From CAVYWD01 sp963772225 (GTDB lineage Bacteria; Myxococcota; Myxococcia; Myxococcales; UBA5297), in NCBI GenBank assembly GCA_963772225.1, contig CAVYWD010000011.1:806001-870000 (forward strand): DNA of 64,000 nucleotides. The letters run 5' to 3'. The notes beneath the pieces are model-generated. The model saw only the letters and a program-made list of their open reading frames with translations. It ran no database searches and was not told where the DNA came from. This document shows positions 28,611 to 35,749 of the stretch, one piece after another. Position 1 is the first letter of the stretch, and every line of letters begins with the position of its first letter. A program made the position numbers and the translations under genes.

Positions 28611-29738
28611 ATGACGCAGCGAGGCTGTCTCGTCTTCTTGGCAGTGCTCCTGGTCGGGGCCTCCGGCTGCATCGGAGAAACCATTGATCCCGGTGCCCGC
28701 TCCGCGCTCAGCCCGGACTCGGGGGCCGACGACACCCGACACGACGGAGGTGGTTCCGCCTCCAGCGACACGGGAGCGCTGGACGCTGGCCAGGCCCTCG
28801 ACCCCGACGCGGGTTCGAGCACCGTAGATGAATCTGGCGACGGAGGCGGAGGCGGAAGCGCCGATGGCGGTGCCCGCGCAGACGCTGGAGGCGCCACCGC
28901 CGCCGACGCCGGTAGCTTGAGCGACACCAAGCCGAGCTCAGGCTGCGGGAAGACCCCCACGCTGACGAACAAGAGCACCGTCACGATTTCGAGCGGGGGC
29001 ACCGACCGGAAGTACATCCTGTGGCTGCCCGACGGCTACGACAATAACCACCCGTATCGCCTCATTCTCGCCTACCACTGGTACACCGGGAGCGCCCAGC
29101 AAGTCGTCGACTGCACCACCGAGGGCATCAGGTGCTACACCACCCAGAGCCCGTTCTACGGCCTGTTTGCCCTATCGGGCGGCAGCACCATTTTCATCGC
29201 GCCGGACGGGCTCGACGCCGGATGGGCCAACACCGATGGTCGAGACCTGACCTTCACCGACGACATCCTCAAGCAGGTTGAAGCGGACCTCTGTATCGAC
29301 ACCACTCGCGTTTTCGCCAACGGGTTCAGCTACGGCGCTTCGATGACGAACGCGCTCGCGTGTGCTCGCCCCGACGTCTTCCGAGCGGTGGCTGTCTACT
29401 CTGGCACCGAATTCCTCAGCGGTTGCACCGGCGGCACCACCCCGGTCGCCTACTACGGCTCGCACGGCCTTGGCGATGGCACCATCGGCATCGCCGACGG
29501 ACGGAAGATCCGCGACCGCTGGGTCAAGAACAACGGGTGTACGGCTCAGACTCCTCCTTCGCCCGCCGTCGGGAGCGGGAAGCACCTCTGCACGTCCTAC
29601 GACGGGTGCTCAACCGGACACCCGGTACGCTGGTGCGAGTTCGATGGCAGCCACGGCCACGATCCGTCGCCGATGGATCCCGGTCAGTCCACCACCTGGA
29701 ATCCCGCCGAGGTCTGGAATTTCTTCACTCAGTTCTGA
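28611..29738 (+). CDS. Secreted PHB-depolymerase/feruloyl-esterase-like lipoprotein
   Basis: The 375-residue protein has a lipoprotein signal ending GASGC (Cys20), a low-complexity Asp/Gly/Ala/Ser linker to about residue 115, and an alpha/beta-hydrolase domain of the esterase-PHB type: YILWLPDGYDNNHPYRLILAYHW, the nucleophile Ser240 in GFSYGASM, and a late His in FDGSHGHDPSP. Several Cys residues are consistent with extracytoplasmic disulphides. It probably hydrolyses ester bonds in polymers or plant-type feruloyl esters; the exact substrate is unknown. Confidence 0.85.
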   Translation: MTQRGCLVFLAVLLVGASGCIGETIDPGARSALSPDSGADDTRHDGGGSASSDTGALDAGQALDPDAGSSTVDESGDGGGGGSADGGARADAGGATAADAGSLSDTKPSSGCGKTPTLTNKSTVTISSGGTDRKYILWLPDGYDNNHPYRLILAYHWYTGSAQQVVDCTTEGIRCYTTQSPFYGLFALSGGSTIFIAPDGLDAGWANTDGRDLTFTDDILKQVEADLCIDTTRVFANGFSYGASMTNALACARPDVFRAVAVYSGTEFLSGCTGGTTPVAYYGSHGLGDGTIGIADGRKIRDRWVKNNGCTAQTPPSPAVGSGKHLCTSYDGCSTGHPVRWCEFDGSHGHDPSPMDPGQSTTWNPAEVWNFFTQF

Positions 29739-29985
29739 AGCGCCCAGATGGGCCCGTCGTTCGCGCCGTCGCCGGCGGCGAATTGGATGAACGGCAGCTT
29801 CATGGCGCCGCGCCAGAGCTCGGCGACGGCGCGGGCGAGGTCGCCTTCGCGCATCCCCTCGAAGGAGCGGAGCATGAAGCGGCAGGCCTCCGGGACATCG
29901 GCGTCGAGCAGCCGTCGGCAGTCCGACCGCCCTCTGGCCAGCCCAGGCTAGCGCCGAGGCGGTCGATCAAGCCATAAGGAGAGCC
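29729..29985 (-). pseudogene. Decayed gene remnant, C-terminal end with a frameshift
   Basis: On the minus strand the frame ending at 29729 reads DADVPEACRFMLRSFEGMRE, continues through AVAELWRGAMKLPFIQFAAG and ends PIWALQN-stop, which looks like genuine protein. Upstream, the plausible continuation (YGLIDRLGASLGWPEGGRTA) is in a different frame, with the switch near 29915-29930. No intact start is visible. The end overlaps the convergent esterase stop by about 10 bases. Family not recognised. Confidence 0.4.
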
Positions 29986-30045
29986 GCGGAGAAGAAGGCG
30001 GCGGCGGTTCCCCTGGCGCCCGCTTGCGTCCGCGAGGAGACCTCC

Positions 30046-30294
30046 TTGGAAGTCTGGATCGGCTCGATCGCCGCGGTGCTCACGACCGTCAGCTTCGTCC
30101 CTCAAGCCGTGAAGGTCCTGCGCGAGCGCCAGACCGCGGGAATCTCCCTGGGCATGTATGTGCTATTCACCATGGGCGTGGCGCTCTGGTTCGCCTACGG
30201 GCTCATGATCCGCAGCTTCCCCGTCTACGCCGCGAACGGCGTCACCCTGGTCCTCTCCTCGCTCATCCTGGCCGCGAAGATCCGGCATCGCTGA
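30046..30294 (+). CDS. SemiSWEET-type (PQ-loop) small transporter
   Basis: An 82-residue membrane protein with three hydrophobic segments and the PQ-loop motif SFVPQAVKVLRERQTAGIS, then WFAYGLMIRSFPVYAANG, typical of bacterial SemiSWEET sugar transporters that work as dimers. The start is a TTG at 30046, supported by a GAGGAG about 6 bases upstream. The gene stands alone and the substrate cannot be told from sequence. Confidence 0.9.
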   Translation: MEVWIGSIAAVLTTVSFVPQAVKVLRERQTAGISLGMYVLFTMGVALWFAYGLMIRSFPVYAANGVTLVLSSLILAAKIRHR

Positions 30295-30325
30295 CCGCCT
30301 TTCGCTCTCACCCTCGGAGGTCCTC

Positions 30326-30689
30326 ATGCCCGAAACCACCGTCGCGATTCACACCATGCCCATCGTGACCACCTTCGAGCCGCCGCCGGGCTTCGAGGTG
30401 GCGCGGATTATCGGGCCGGTGTGGGGAATCACGGTCCGTTCGCGGAGCGTGGTGGGCACCGCCTGCGCCGGGTGCCAGACCGTCTTCGGCGGCGAGATCA
30501 CCATGTTCACCGAGCTCGCCAACACCACGCGGAACGAAGCCATGGACCGGCTCGAGAAACAGGCTCGCCACATGGGCGCGAACGGCATCCTGGGGATGCG
30601 CTTCGACTCCAGCGAGCTCATGCAGAACACCAACGAGAATCGTCGCGTACGGCACCGCGGTGGTGCTTCGCCCGGTCTCGGGCTCGTGA
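30326..30689 (+). pseudogene. YbjQ/DUF74-family protein with an apparent +1 frameshift
   Basis: The frame from ATG 30326 matches YbjQ proteins (PGFEVARIIGPVWGITVRSR, ELANTTRNEAMDRLEKQA, GANGILGMRFDSSEL) up to about residue 104. The family normally ends VAYGTAVV. Here that end (IVAYGTAVVLRPVSGS, stop at 30687-30689) is in the next frame, and removing one A at 30638-30639 joins the parts as NEIVAYGTAVVL. As written, the frame instead runs into unrelated residues and stops at 30718. This is either a real one-base insertion or a sequencing error. The function of the family is uncertain (oligomeric, possibly metal binding). Confidence 0.8.
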
Positions 30690-30750
30690 CCCATTCGGCC
30701 GGCCATCCGGACGGCTGAGGCGCGTTCGGCAAGGGCCCCTGACCTAAGGA

Positions 30751-30905
30751 ATCGCGCAGAAATAGATGCTCCAGATCTCAACGTCCGAGGCGCAAAGGAT
30801 GGCGAGGCGCGAGGAAGGCGCATGCCAGAGGGCATGTAACCGACGAGCGACGACGCCAGCCGGGATGGATCGGACGTTGAGATGGAGCAGATATTTCGGA
30901 GCGAT
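30751..30905. repeat. MITE/REP-like hairpin element with about 37-base inverted arms
   Basis: The left arm (30751-30788) and right arm (30870-30905) are imperfect inverted copies sharing the core TCTCAACGTCCGA and TGCTCCA blocks, with an 81-base spacer. Part of the spacer plus right arm (30842-30886) recurs at 40774-40818 with 40 of 45 positions identical. There is no transposase. The right arm ends on the ATG of the next gene. Confidence 0.7.
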
Positions 30906-31536
30906 GACTAAAGCCGCCGTGAGCCACCTGCCCCACCCGCTCGCCCGACGCATCGACCGCCTCGCGCGGCGGGCCCATGCGTTCCACCGCTTCGCCCATC
31001 ACCCGCTGTGCGCGGCCTACGGCGGCGAAACCCTGCGGATGGGCCGGCGGACCCGGCTTTGCCTGGGGTGCACGCTCTCCTGGACGGGCGCGGCCGCAGG
31101 CACCGCGGCCGGGGCGGTCTTTCCGCAGCCGAGCGCGCGAGCTCTCGCCGCAGCCTTCGGCGTCTGGAGCCTCTTGTCCCTGGGCTGGATGGCCGCCCGG
31201 GTGCGCGGCCGCGGGCGGCAGGCGAGCAAGTGGCAGTCGCGCTTCCTGCCCCTCGCTGCGGCCGGCGCCTTACTGGCCTTGGGCGTTCGGCGCGGGTCGG
31301 CTTCGGGGGCCGCCGCGGCGCTGGGCGTTGCGGGCCTCGTGGCGCTCGCGCTCTGGGTCTACCGCCAATCGGGCCCCGACCGGAGCGCTTGCGCCGCCTG
31401 CCCTGAGCACGGGCGTGCCCACGCCTGCTCGGGGCTACGCCCCATCGTCCAGCGCGAACGGGCCTTTCAGCGCCTCGCGGGCCGCTGGATTCAGGCCGCG
31501 CTCGCGGCCCCCGCGGGCCGCGCCCCGGGTCGCTGA
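30904..31536 (+). CDS. Cys-containing membrane protein, function unknown
   Basis: From the ATG at 30904 the product is 210 residues. It opens with a His/Arg-rich segment (HPLARRIDRLARRAHAFHRF), then HHPLCAAYGGETLRMGRRTRLCLGCTLS, a Cys pattern reminiscent of small metal-binding membrane proteins, then about four hydrophobic segments and a C-terminal CAACPEHGRAHACSG motif. The paired Cys/His groups suggest metal binding; I do not recognise a family. The start codon and its GGAG site lie within the right arm of the hairpin repeat at 30751-30905. Confidence 0.7.
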   Translation: MTKAAVSHLPHPLARRIDRLARRAHAFHRFAHHPLCAAYGGETLRMGRRTRLCLGCTLSWTGAAAGTAAGAVFPQPSARALAAAFGVWSLLSLGWMAARVRGRGRQASKWQSRFLPLAAAGALLALGVRRGSASGAAAALGVAGLVALALWVYRQSGPDRSACAACPEHGRAHACSGLRPIVQRERAFQRLAGRWIQAALAAPAGRAPGR

Positions 31537-31549
31537 AGCCCTCGTCGGT

Positions 31550-31577
31550 CCCGCGAGGTCGGCGCCGACCTCGCGGG
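31550..31577. terminator. 28-base perfect palindrome
   Basis: A perfect 28-base palindrome centred on GGCGCC begins 14 bases after the stop of the membrane protein. It could act as a terminator stem (no T tract follows) or as a dimeric operator between this gene and pstS. Confidence 0.55.
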
Positions 31578-31661
31578 CGGACGGGCGACCCCGTGCGCAT
31601 GCTCTAAGGGCTTGAAAGTGCGCGCAAAGGATTCTCTTCCCCGCCGATTCCGCGCTCGGGC

Positions 31662-31679
31662 CTGTCGCGAAGTTGTCAC
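31662..31679 (+). promoter_or_regulatory. Pho box upstream of pstS
   Basis: CTGTCGCGAAGTTGTCAC matches the PhoB-box layout: two TGTCA-type half-sites spaced 11 bases, as in the classical CTGTCATAAAACTGTCAC. It lies 84 bases before the pstS start codon, so phosphate starvation control through a PhoR/PhoB-like pair is likely. No phoB or phoR gene is in the window. Confidence 0.75.
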
Positions 31680-31762
31680 CGTCCTGCAGCCTCGCCGCCC
31701 CCTGCGCCCGTTAGGTTCCGTGCACTTCCCACACGAGGGGGAGCTTCCAAGGAGTCATTCGA

Positions 31763-32578
31763 ATGAACCGGTTTGCCGTCCTGCTTGCAGCGCTCTGCAC
31801 CTCGGCCCCTGCCCTGGCCGCGGGCCCCGTCACAGTGAAGGGCTCGGACACCATGGTGATCCTCGTCCAACGCTGGGCCGAAAACTTCATGAAGAAGAAC
31901 CCCGCCGTCAAGGTCCAGGTGACGGGCGGCGGCTCGGGCACGGGCATCGCCGCGCTCATCAACGGCAGCACCCTCATCGCCTCCGCCTCCCGGCCGATGA
32001 AGGACAAGGAGAAGGCCGAGGTCAAGGCCAAGTCCGGCGCGGACCCGGTGGAGACCGCCGTAGCGAAGGACGGCGTGACCTTCTACGTGAACGAGTCGAA
32101 CCCGCTCACCGCGCTCTCCATGGACGACCTGCGCCGGATCTACCGGGGCGACGCGAGGAACTGGAAGGAAGTGGGCGGCAAGGACGCCCCCATCGTCCTC
32201 TACTCCCGCGAGAACTCCTCCGGCACCTACGTCTTCGTCAAGGAGCACCTGCTCAAGAACGAGGACTACGCGCCCGAGGCGCAGACGCTCCCCGGCACCG
32301 CGGCGGTCGTCAACGCGGTCTCCAAGGAGCCGAACGGCATCGGCTACGGCGGCGCCGCCTACGCCAAGGGCGTCAAGGAGCTGAAGGTGAAGTCGGGCGC
32401 CGAGGAGGTCAGCCCCACCGAGGTGAACATCAAGTCGGGCAAGTACCCCATGAGCCGCCCCCTCTTCTTCTACACGCGCGGCCCGGCGACCGGCGACGCC
32501 AAGGCGTTCATCGATTACACGCTCTCCAAGGAGGGGCAGGAGACGGTCGTGAAGGTCGGCTACTTCGGCGTCAACTGA
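31763..32578 (+). CDS. pstS: Phosphate ABC transporter substrate-binding protein PstS
   Basis: A 271-residue periplasmic protein with a signal peptide (cut after APALAA) and the PstS core: VTVKGSDTMVILVQRWAE, GGGSGTGIAALINGS, DDLRRIYRGDARNWKEVGG, YSRENSSGTYVFVKEHLL. These are the phosphate-binding loops. It delivers phosphate to PstC/PstA. It is the first gene of pstSCAB and follows a Pho box. Confidence 0.96.
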   Translation: MNRFAVLLAALCTSAPALAAGPVTVKGSDTMVILVQRWAENFMKKNPAVKVQVTGGGSGTGIAALINGSTLIASASRPMKDKEKAEVKAKSGADPVETAVAKDGVTFYVNESNPLTALSMDDLRRIYRGDARNWKEVGGKDAPIVLYSRENSSGTYVFVKEHLLKNEDYAPEAQTLPGTAAVVNAVSKEPNGIGYGGAAYAKGVKELKVKSGAEEVSPTEVNIKSGKYPMSRPLFFYTRGPATGDAKAFIDYTLSKEGQETVVKVGYFGVN

Positions 32579-32603
32579 CCGGCGCACGCCCTCACCGCTG
32601 CTC

Positions 32604-32641
32604 GCGCGAAAGGGCCGGCACCCGTCGCCGGCCCTTCGCGC
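32604..32641 (+). terminator. Intercistronic hairpin between pstS and pstC
   Basis: A 15-base-pair stem with one bulged A (32604-32619 with 32627-32641) and a 7-base loop follows the pstS stop by 25 bases. It probably lowers read-through or protects the pstS 3-prime end, as expected where the binding protein is needed in excess. Confidence 0.65.
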
Positions 32642-32653
32642 CTCTGGAGCCTC

Positions 32654-33667
32654 TTGGCGAATTCGACCCCATTGGACCGACCTGCGCTCACCGACCTGCC
32701 GAGCTCCACCCGCGCCAGTTCTGCGCCGGTGCCCCGGGCGACTCGGCGCCAGCGCCGCGAGCGGCTCGTCGAGCTCGCGGTCGGAGCGGTCGCTCTCACC
32801 GGCATTCTCGCGGTCGTCCTCATCTTCGCCTTCGTCGCCAAGGAGGCACTGCCGCTCCTGCTCAGCGCCGAGGCCCGCGCGGAGGCGAGCCTCGGCAAGA
32901 TGTTCCTCGCGCAGCCCGGCCGCCACCCCTTCGTCTGGCAGCCGGTGAGCGAGGTCCCCAAGGTCAGCATGATCCCGCTGCTCCTGGGCACCGCGAAGGT
33001 GACCCTGGTCGCCATCAGCCTCGCGGCGCCCGCGGGGATCATCGCGGCCCTCTTCGCGGCGGAATTCGCACCGCGCCGCCTGCGCGAGGTGCTCAAGCCG
33101 GCCATCGAGCTCCTGGCCGGCATTCCGTCCGTGGTGCTCGGCTTCTTCGCTCTGATGGTGCTCGCGAGCTGGATGCAGAGCGCCTTCGGCTTCACCTTCC
33201 GCCTCAACACCGCGGTGGCCGGCGCCGCCCTGGGCTTGAGCGTGGTCCCGGTCATCTTCACTGTCAGTGAAGACGCGCTCAATGCCGTGCCCCGCTCCTA
33301 CCGGGAGGCGTCCCTGGCGCTGGGCGCGACGCGATGGGAGACCGCCTTCAAGATCGTCCTGCCCGCCGCGGCGCCCGGCGTGCTCGCGGCCTGCGTGCTC
33401 GGCCTGGGCCGGGCCATCGGCGAGACCATGATCGTCCTGATGGCCTCCGGCAACGCCGCCATCGTCTCCCTCGCGCTGGGCGATTCGGCGCGCACGCTCT
33501 CCGCCACCATCGCCGCCGAGATGGGCGAGGTGGTCGTGGGCAGCCCGCATTACTCCGTGCTCTTCTTCATCGGCGTGGAGCTCTTCGCCATCACCTTCGC
33601 CCTCAACCGGCTGGCGGCGGCCCTGGTCGGGCGCATCCTGCGCAAGTCGCAGGGGGCGGCGCCGTGA
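32654..33667 (+). CDS. pstC: Phosphate ABC transporter permease PstC
   Basis: A 337-residue inner-membrane permease with about six helices and the EAA-type loop (REASLALGATRWETAFKIVLPAAAPG). The start is a TTG at 32654 with a GGAG about 5 bases upstream. Its stop overlaps the GTG start of pstA by four bases (GTGA), so translation is coupled. Confidence 0.94.
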   Translation: MANSTPLDRPALTDLPSSTRASSAPVPRATRRQRRERLVELAVGAVALTGILAVVLIFAFVAKEALPLLLSAEARAEASLGKMFLAQPGRHPFVWQPVSEVPKVSMIPLLLGTAKVTLVAISLAAPAGIIAALFAAEFAPRRLREVLKPAIELLAGIPSVVLGFFALMVLASWMQSAFGFTFRLNTAVAGAALGLSVVPVIFTVSEDALNAVPRSYREASLALGATRWETAFKIVLPAAAPGVLAACVLGLGRAIGETMIVLMASGNAAIVSLALGDSARTLSATIAAEMGEVVVGSPHYSVLFFIGVELFAITFALNRLAAALVGRILRKSQGAAP

Positions 33668-34575
33668 GCCTCGCCCGCCGGCGCGCAGCCAACGCCGTCT
33701 TCCCAGCCCTGGCCGGGCTGGTCGCCGTATCCATCCTCGCGGCCATGCTCCTCCTGGTGGCGGAGATCGTCCGCGGGGGCGCGAGCCACATCACCCTGCG
33801 CTTCCTGCTCGAGCCCCCGTCCGACGGCATGTCCGGCGGCGGCATCTTCCCGGCCATCGTGGGCACCGCGCTGCTCACGCTCCTCATGACCCTGGCGGTC
33901 ATCCCCGTGGGAGTCACCACCGCCATCTATTTGCGAGAGTACGCGCCGCCCAACTCGCGGCTCGCCAAGCTCGTGCGCGAGGCGGTCTCCAACCTCGCCG
34001 GGGTGCCGTCCATCGTGTTCGGGCTGTTCGGGCTGGGGTTCTTCGTCCAGTTCGTGGGCGGCGGGCTCGACCGGGTCTTGAGCAGCGGCGAGGTCCACTA
34101 CGGCCAGCCCGGGCTCCTCTGGGCCTCGCTCACGCTCGCGGTGCTCACGCTCCCGGTGGTCATCGTCTCCACCGAGGAGGCACTGCGCACGGTGCCGCAG
34201 GAGCTGCGCCAGGCCAGCCTGGCCTTGGGCGCCACGCGCTCGCAGACCATCGCGCGGGTGGTGCTGCCGGGGGCGCTGCCGGGCATCTTGACGGGCGCCA
34301 TTTTGGCGATCGCCCGCGGCGCCGGCGAGGTCGCGCCCATCCTCTTCACCGGCGTGGCGTACTACCTGCCCGAGCTGCCCCACTCGGTGTTCTCTCAGTT
34401 CATGCACATGGGCTACCACGTGTACGTGCTCGCGACACAGTCGCCGGACGTGGAGGCGACGCGGCCCATCCTCTACGCGACCGTGCTGACGCTCTTGGCC
34501 CTGACCTTCGCGCTCAACCTCGTCGCGGTGGTGATTCGCGGAAGGATGCGCCGGCGCGCCGCCGAGGGCCACTAG
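33664..34575 (+). CDS. pstA: Phosphate ABC transporter permease PstA
   Basis: A 303-residue permease starting at GTG 33664, inside the pstC stop. It has AIYLREYAPPNSRLAKLV and GVPSIVFGLFGLGFFV, typical of PstA, and the permease loop RQASLALGATRSQTIARVVLP. It pairs with PstC to form the channel energised by PstB. Confidence 0.95.
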   Translation: MSLARRRAANAVFPALAGLVAVSILAAMLLLVAEIVRGGASHITLRFLLEPPSDGMSGGGIFPAIVGTALLTLLMTLAVIPVGVTTAIYLREYAPPNSRLAKLVREAVSNLAGVPSIVFGLFGLGFFVQFVGGGLDRVLSSGEVHYGQPGLLWASLTLAVLTLPVVIVSTEEALRTVPQELRQASLALGATRSQTIARVVLPGALPGILTGAILAIARGAGEVAPILFTGVAYYLPELPHSVFSQFMHMGYHVYVLATQSPDVEATRPILYATVLTLLALTFALNLVAVVIRGRMRRRAAEGH

Positions 34576-34607
34576 CGCGAGCCTGTAACGAATGTGCTTT
34601 GACCTCG

Positions 34608-34634
34608 CCCCCTCCCCGCAAAGCGGGCAGGGGG
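34608..34634. repeat. GC-rich inverted repeat, family copy 1
   Basis: CCCCCTCCCCGC and GCGGGCAGGGGG (one mismatch) flank an AAA loop between pstA and pstB. Closely related copies lie at 52825-52876 and 63606-63631, each followed by a G-rich run ending TGAGG. Confidence 0.8.
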
Positions 34635-34660
34635 TTGGGGGATGAGGAACCGGAGACCGG

Positions 34661-35434
34661 ATGGAATCGCCGACCGCATCGCCGCCCAAGCTCGAGACCC
34701 GAGACCTCGTCATCCGCTATGGCGCCAAGGAGGCCATCAAGCGGGTCAGCATGTCCGCACCCACGCATCGGGTGACGGCGCTGATCGGCCCGTCGGGCTG
34801 CGGCAAGTCGACCTACCTGCGAACGTTCAACCGGATGAACGACCTGATCCCGGGCGTCACCGTCGAGGGCGCCGCGCTCCTGGACGGGAGCAGCATCTTC
34901 CAGAAGAGCCTGGATGTGGTGGAGCTGCGGCGGCGCGTGGGCATGGTGTTCCAGAAGTCGAACCCATTTCCCAAGTCCATCTTCGAGAACGTGGCGTACG
35001 GCCTGCGCGTCGGCGGGATGAGCGGCCGAGGCCAGCTCGAGGCGCGGGTGGAGGCCTCGCTCAAGGGCGCCGCCCTCTGGGAGGAGGTGCGCGACCGGCT
35101 GCACGAGAGCGCCCTGGGGCTCTCCGGAGGCCAGCAGCAGCGGCTCTGCATCGCGCGGGCGCTGGCCGTCGAGCCCGAGGTGCTACTCATGGACGAGCCG
35201 GCGAGCGCCCTCGACCCCATTGCCACCGCGCGGATCGAAGAGCTCATCCACGAGCTCAAGTCGCGCTACACCATCGTCATCGTCACCCACAACATGCAGC
35301 AGGCGGCGCGCGTTTCGGATTACACCGCTTTCTTTCTCATGGGAGAGCTCATCGAATTCGGCTCGACGAACCAGATCTTCACGACTCCCCAGAAGCGCGA
35401 GACCGAGGATTACGTCACGGGGAAGTTCGGGTGA
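34661..35434 (+). CDS. pstB: Phosphate ABC transporter ATPase PstB
   Basis: A 257-residue ABC ATPase with Walker A GPSGCGKS, the PstB-type insert (RTFNRMNDLIPGVTVEG), signature LSGGQQQRLCIARAL, Walker B VLLMDEPASALD and the H-loop VTHNMQQAARVSD. It drives phosphate import. No phoU gene follows, although phoU is commonly the next gene in pst operons. Confidence 0.96.
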   Translation: MESPTASPPKLETRDLVIRYGAKEAIKRVSMSAPTHRVTALIGPSGCGKSTYLRTFNRMNDLIPGVTVEGAALLDGSSIFQKSLDVVELRRRVGMVFQKSNPFPKSIFENVAYGLRVGGMSGRGQLEARVEASLKGAALWEEVRDRLHESALGLSGGQQQRLCIARALAVEPEVLLMDEPASALDPIATARIEELIHELKSRYTIVIVTHNMQQAARVSDYTAFFLMGELIEFGSTNQIFTTPQKRETEDYVTGKFG

Positions 35435-35749
35435 GCCCCGTCGAAGGCGCGGGACTGCTCATCTGCGCTACGGCGCAGCTCCGCCCATTCGCAAGCACCT
35501 GATACCAATCCTCGCCGCCCAGTGGACCCGCGGAGCCGAAGCCGAGGCCCGATCACCTGGGACGACCACGGAGAGGCCAAGCCCTCGCCGGAATACGCGG
35601 GACTCCGCCGGCGAAGACGAACCGCGTCCCGGATTCACATCCGGTCGCCGACGCACGATAGGCGCGCACGCCCCCAGGAAGGCGCGTCAACACCGTGCAG
35701 GCGAGCGAGCCTCTCGTATGCCCGAGAAAGCCGCGCCGGCTACGGATCG
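35435..35749. other. Intergenic region, no gene seen
   Basis: This 315-base stretch lies between pstB and the convergent 607-residue gene. Base composition starts to fall towards the right. No hairpin terminator, RNA gene or convincing reading frame was found. Confidence 0.5.
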
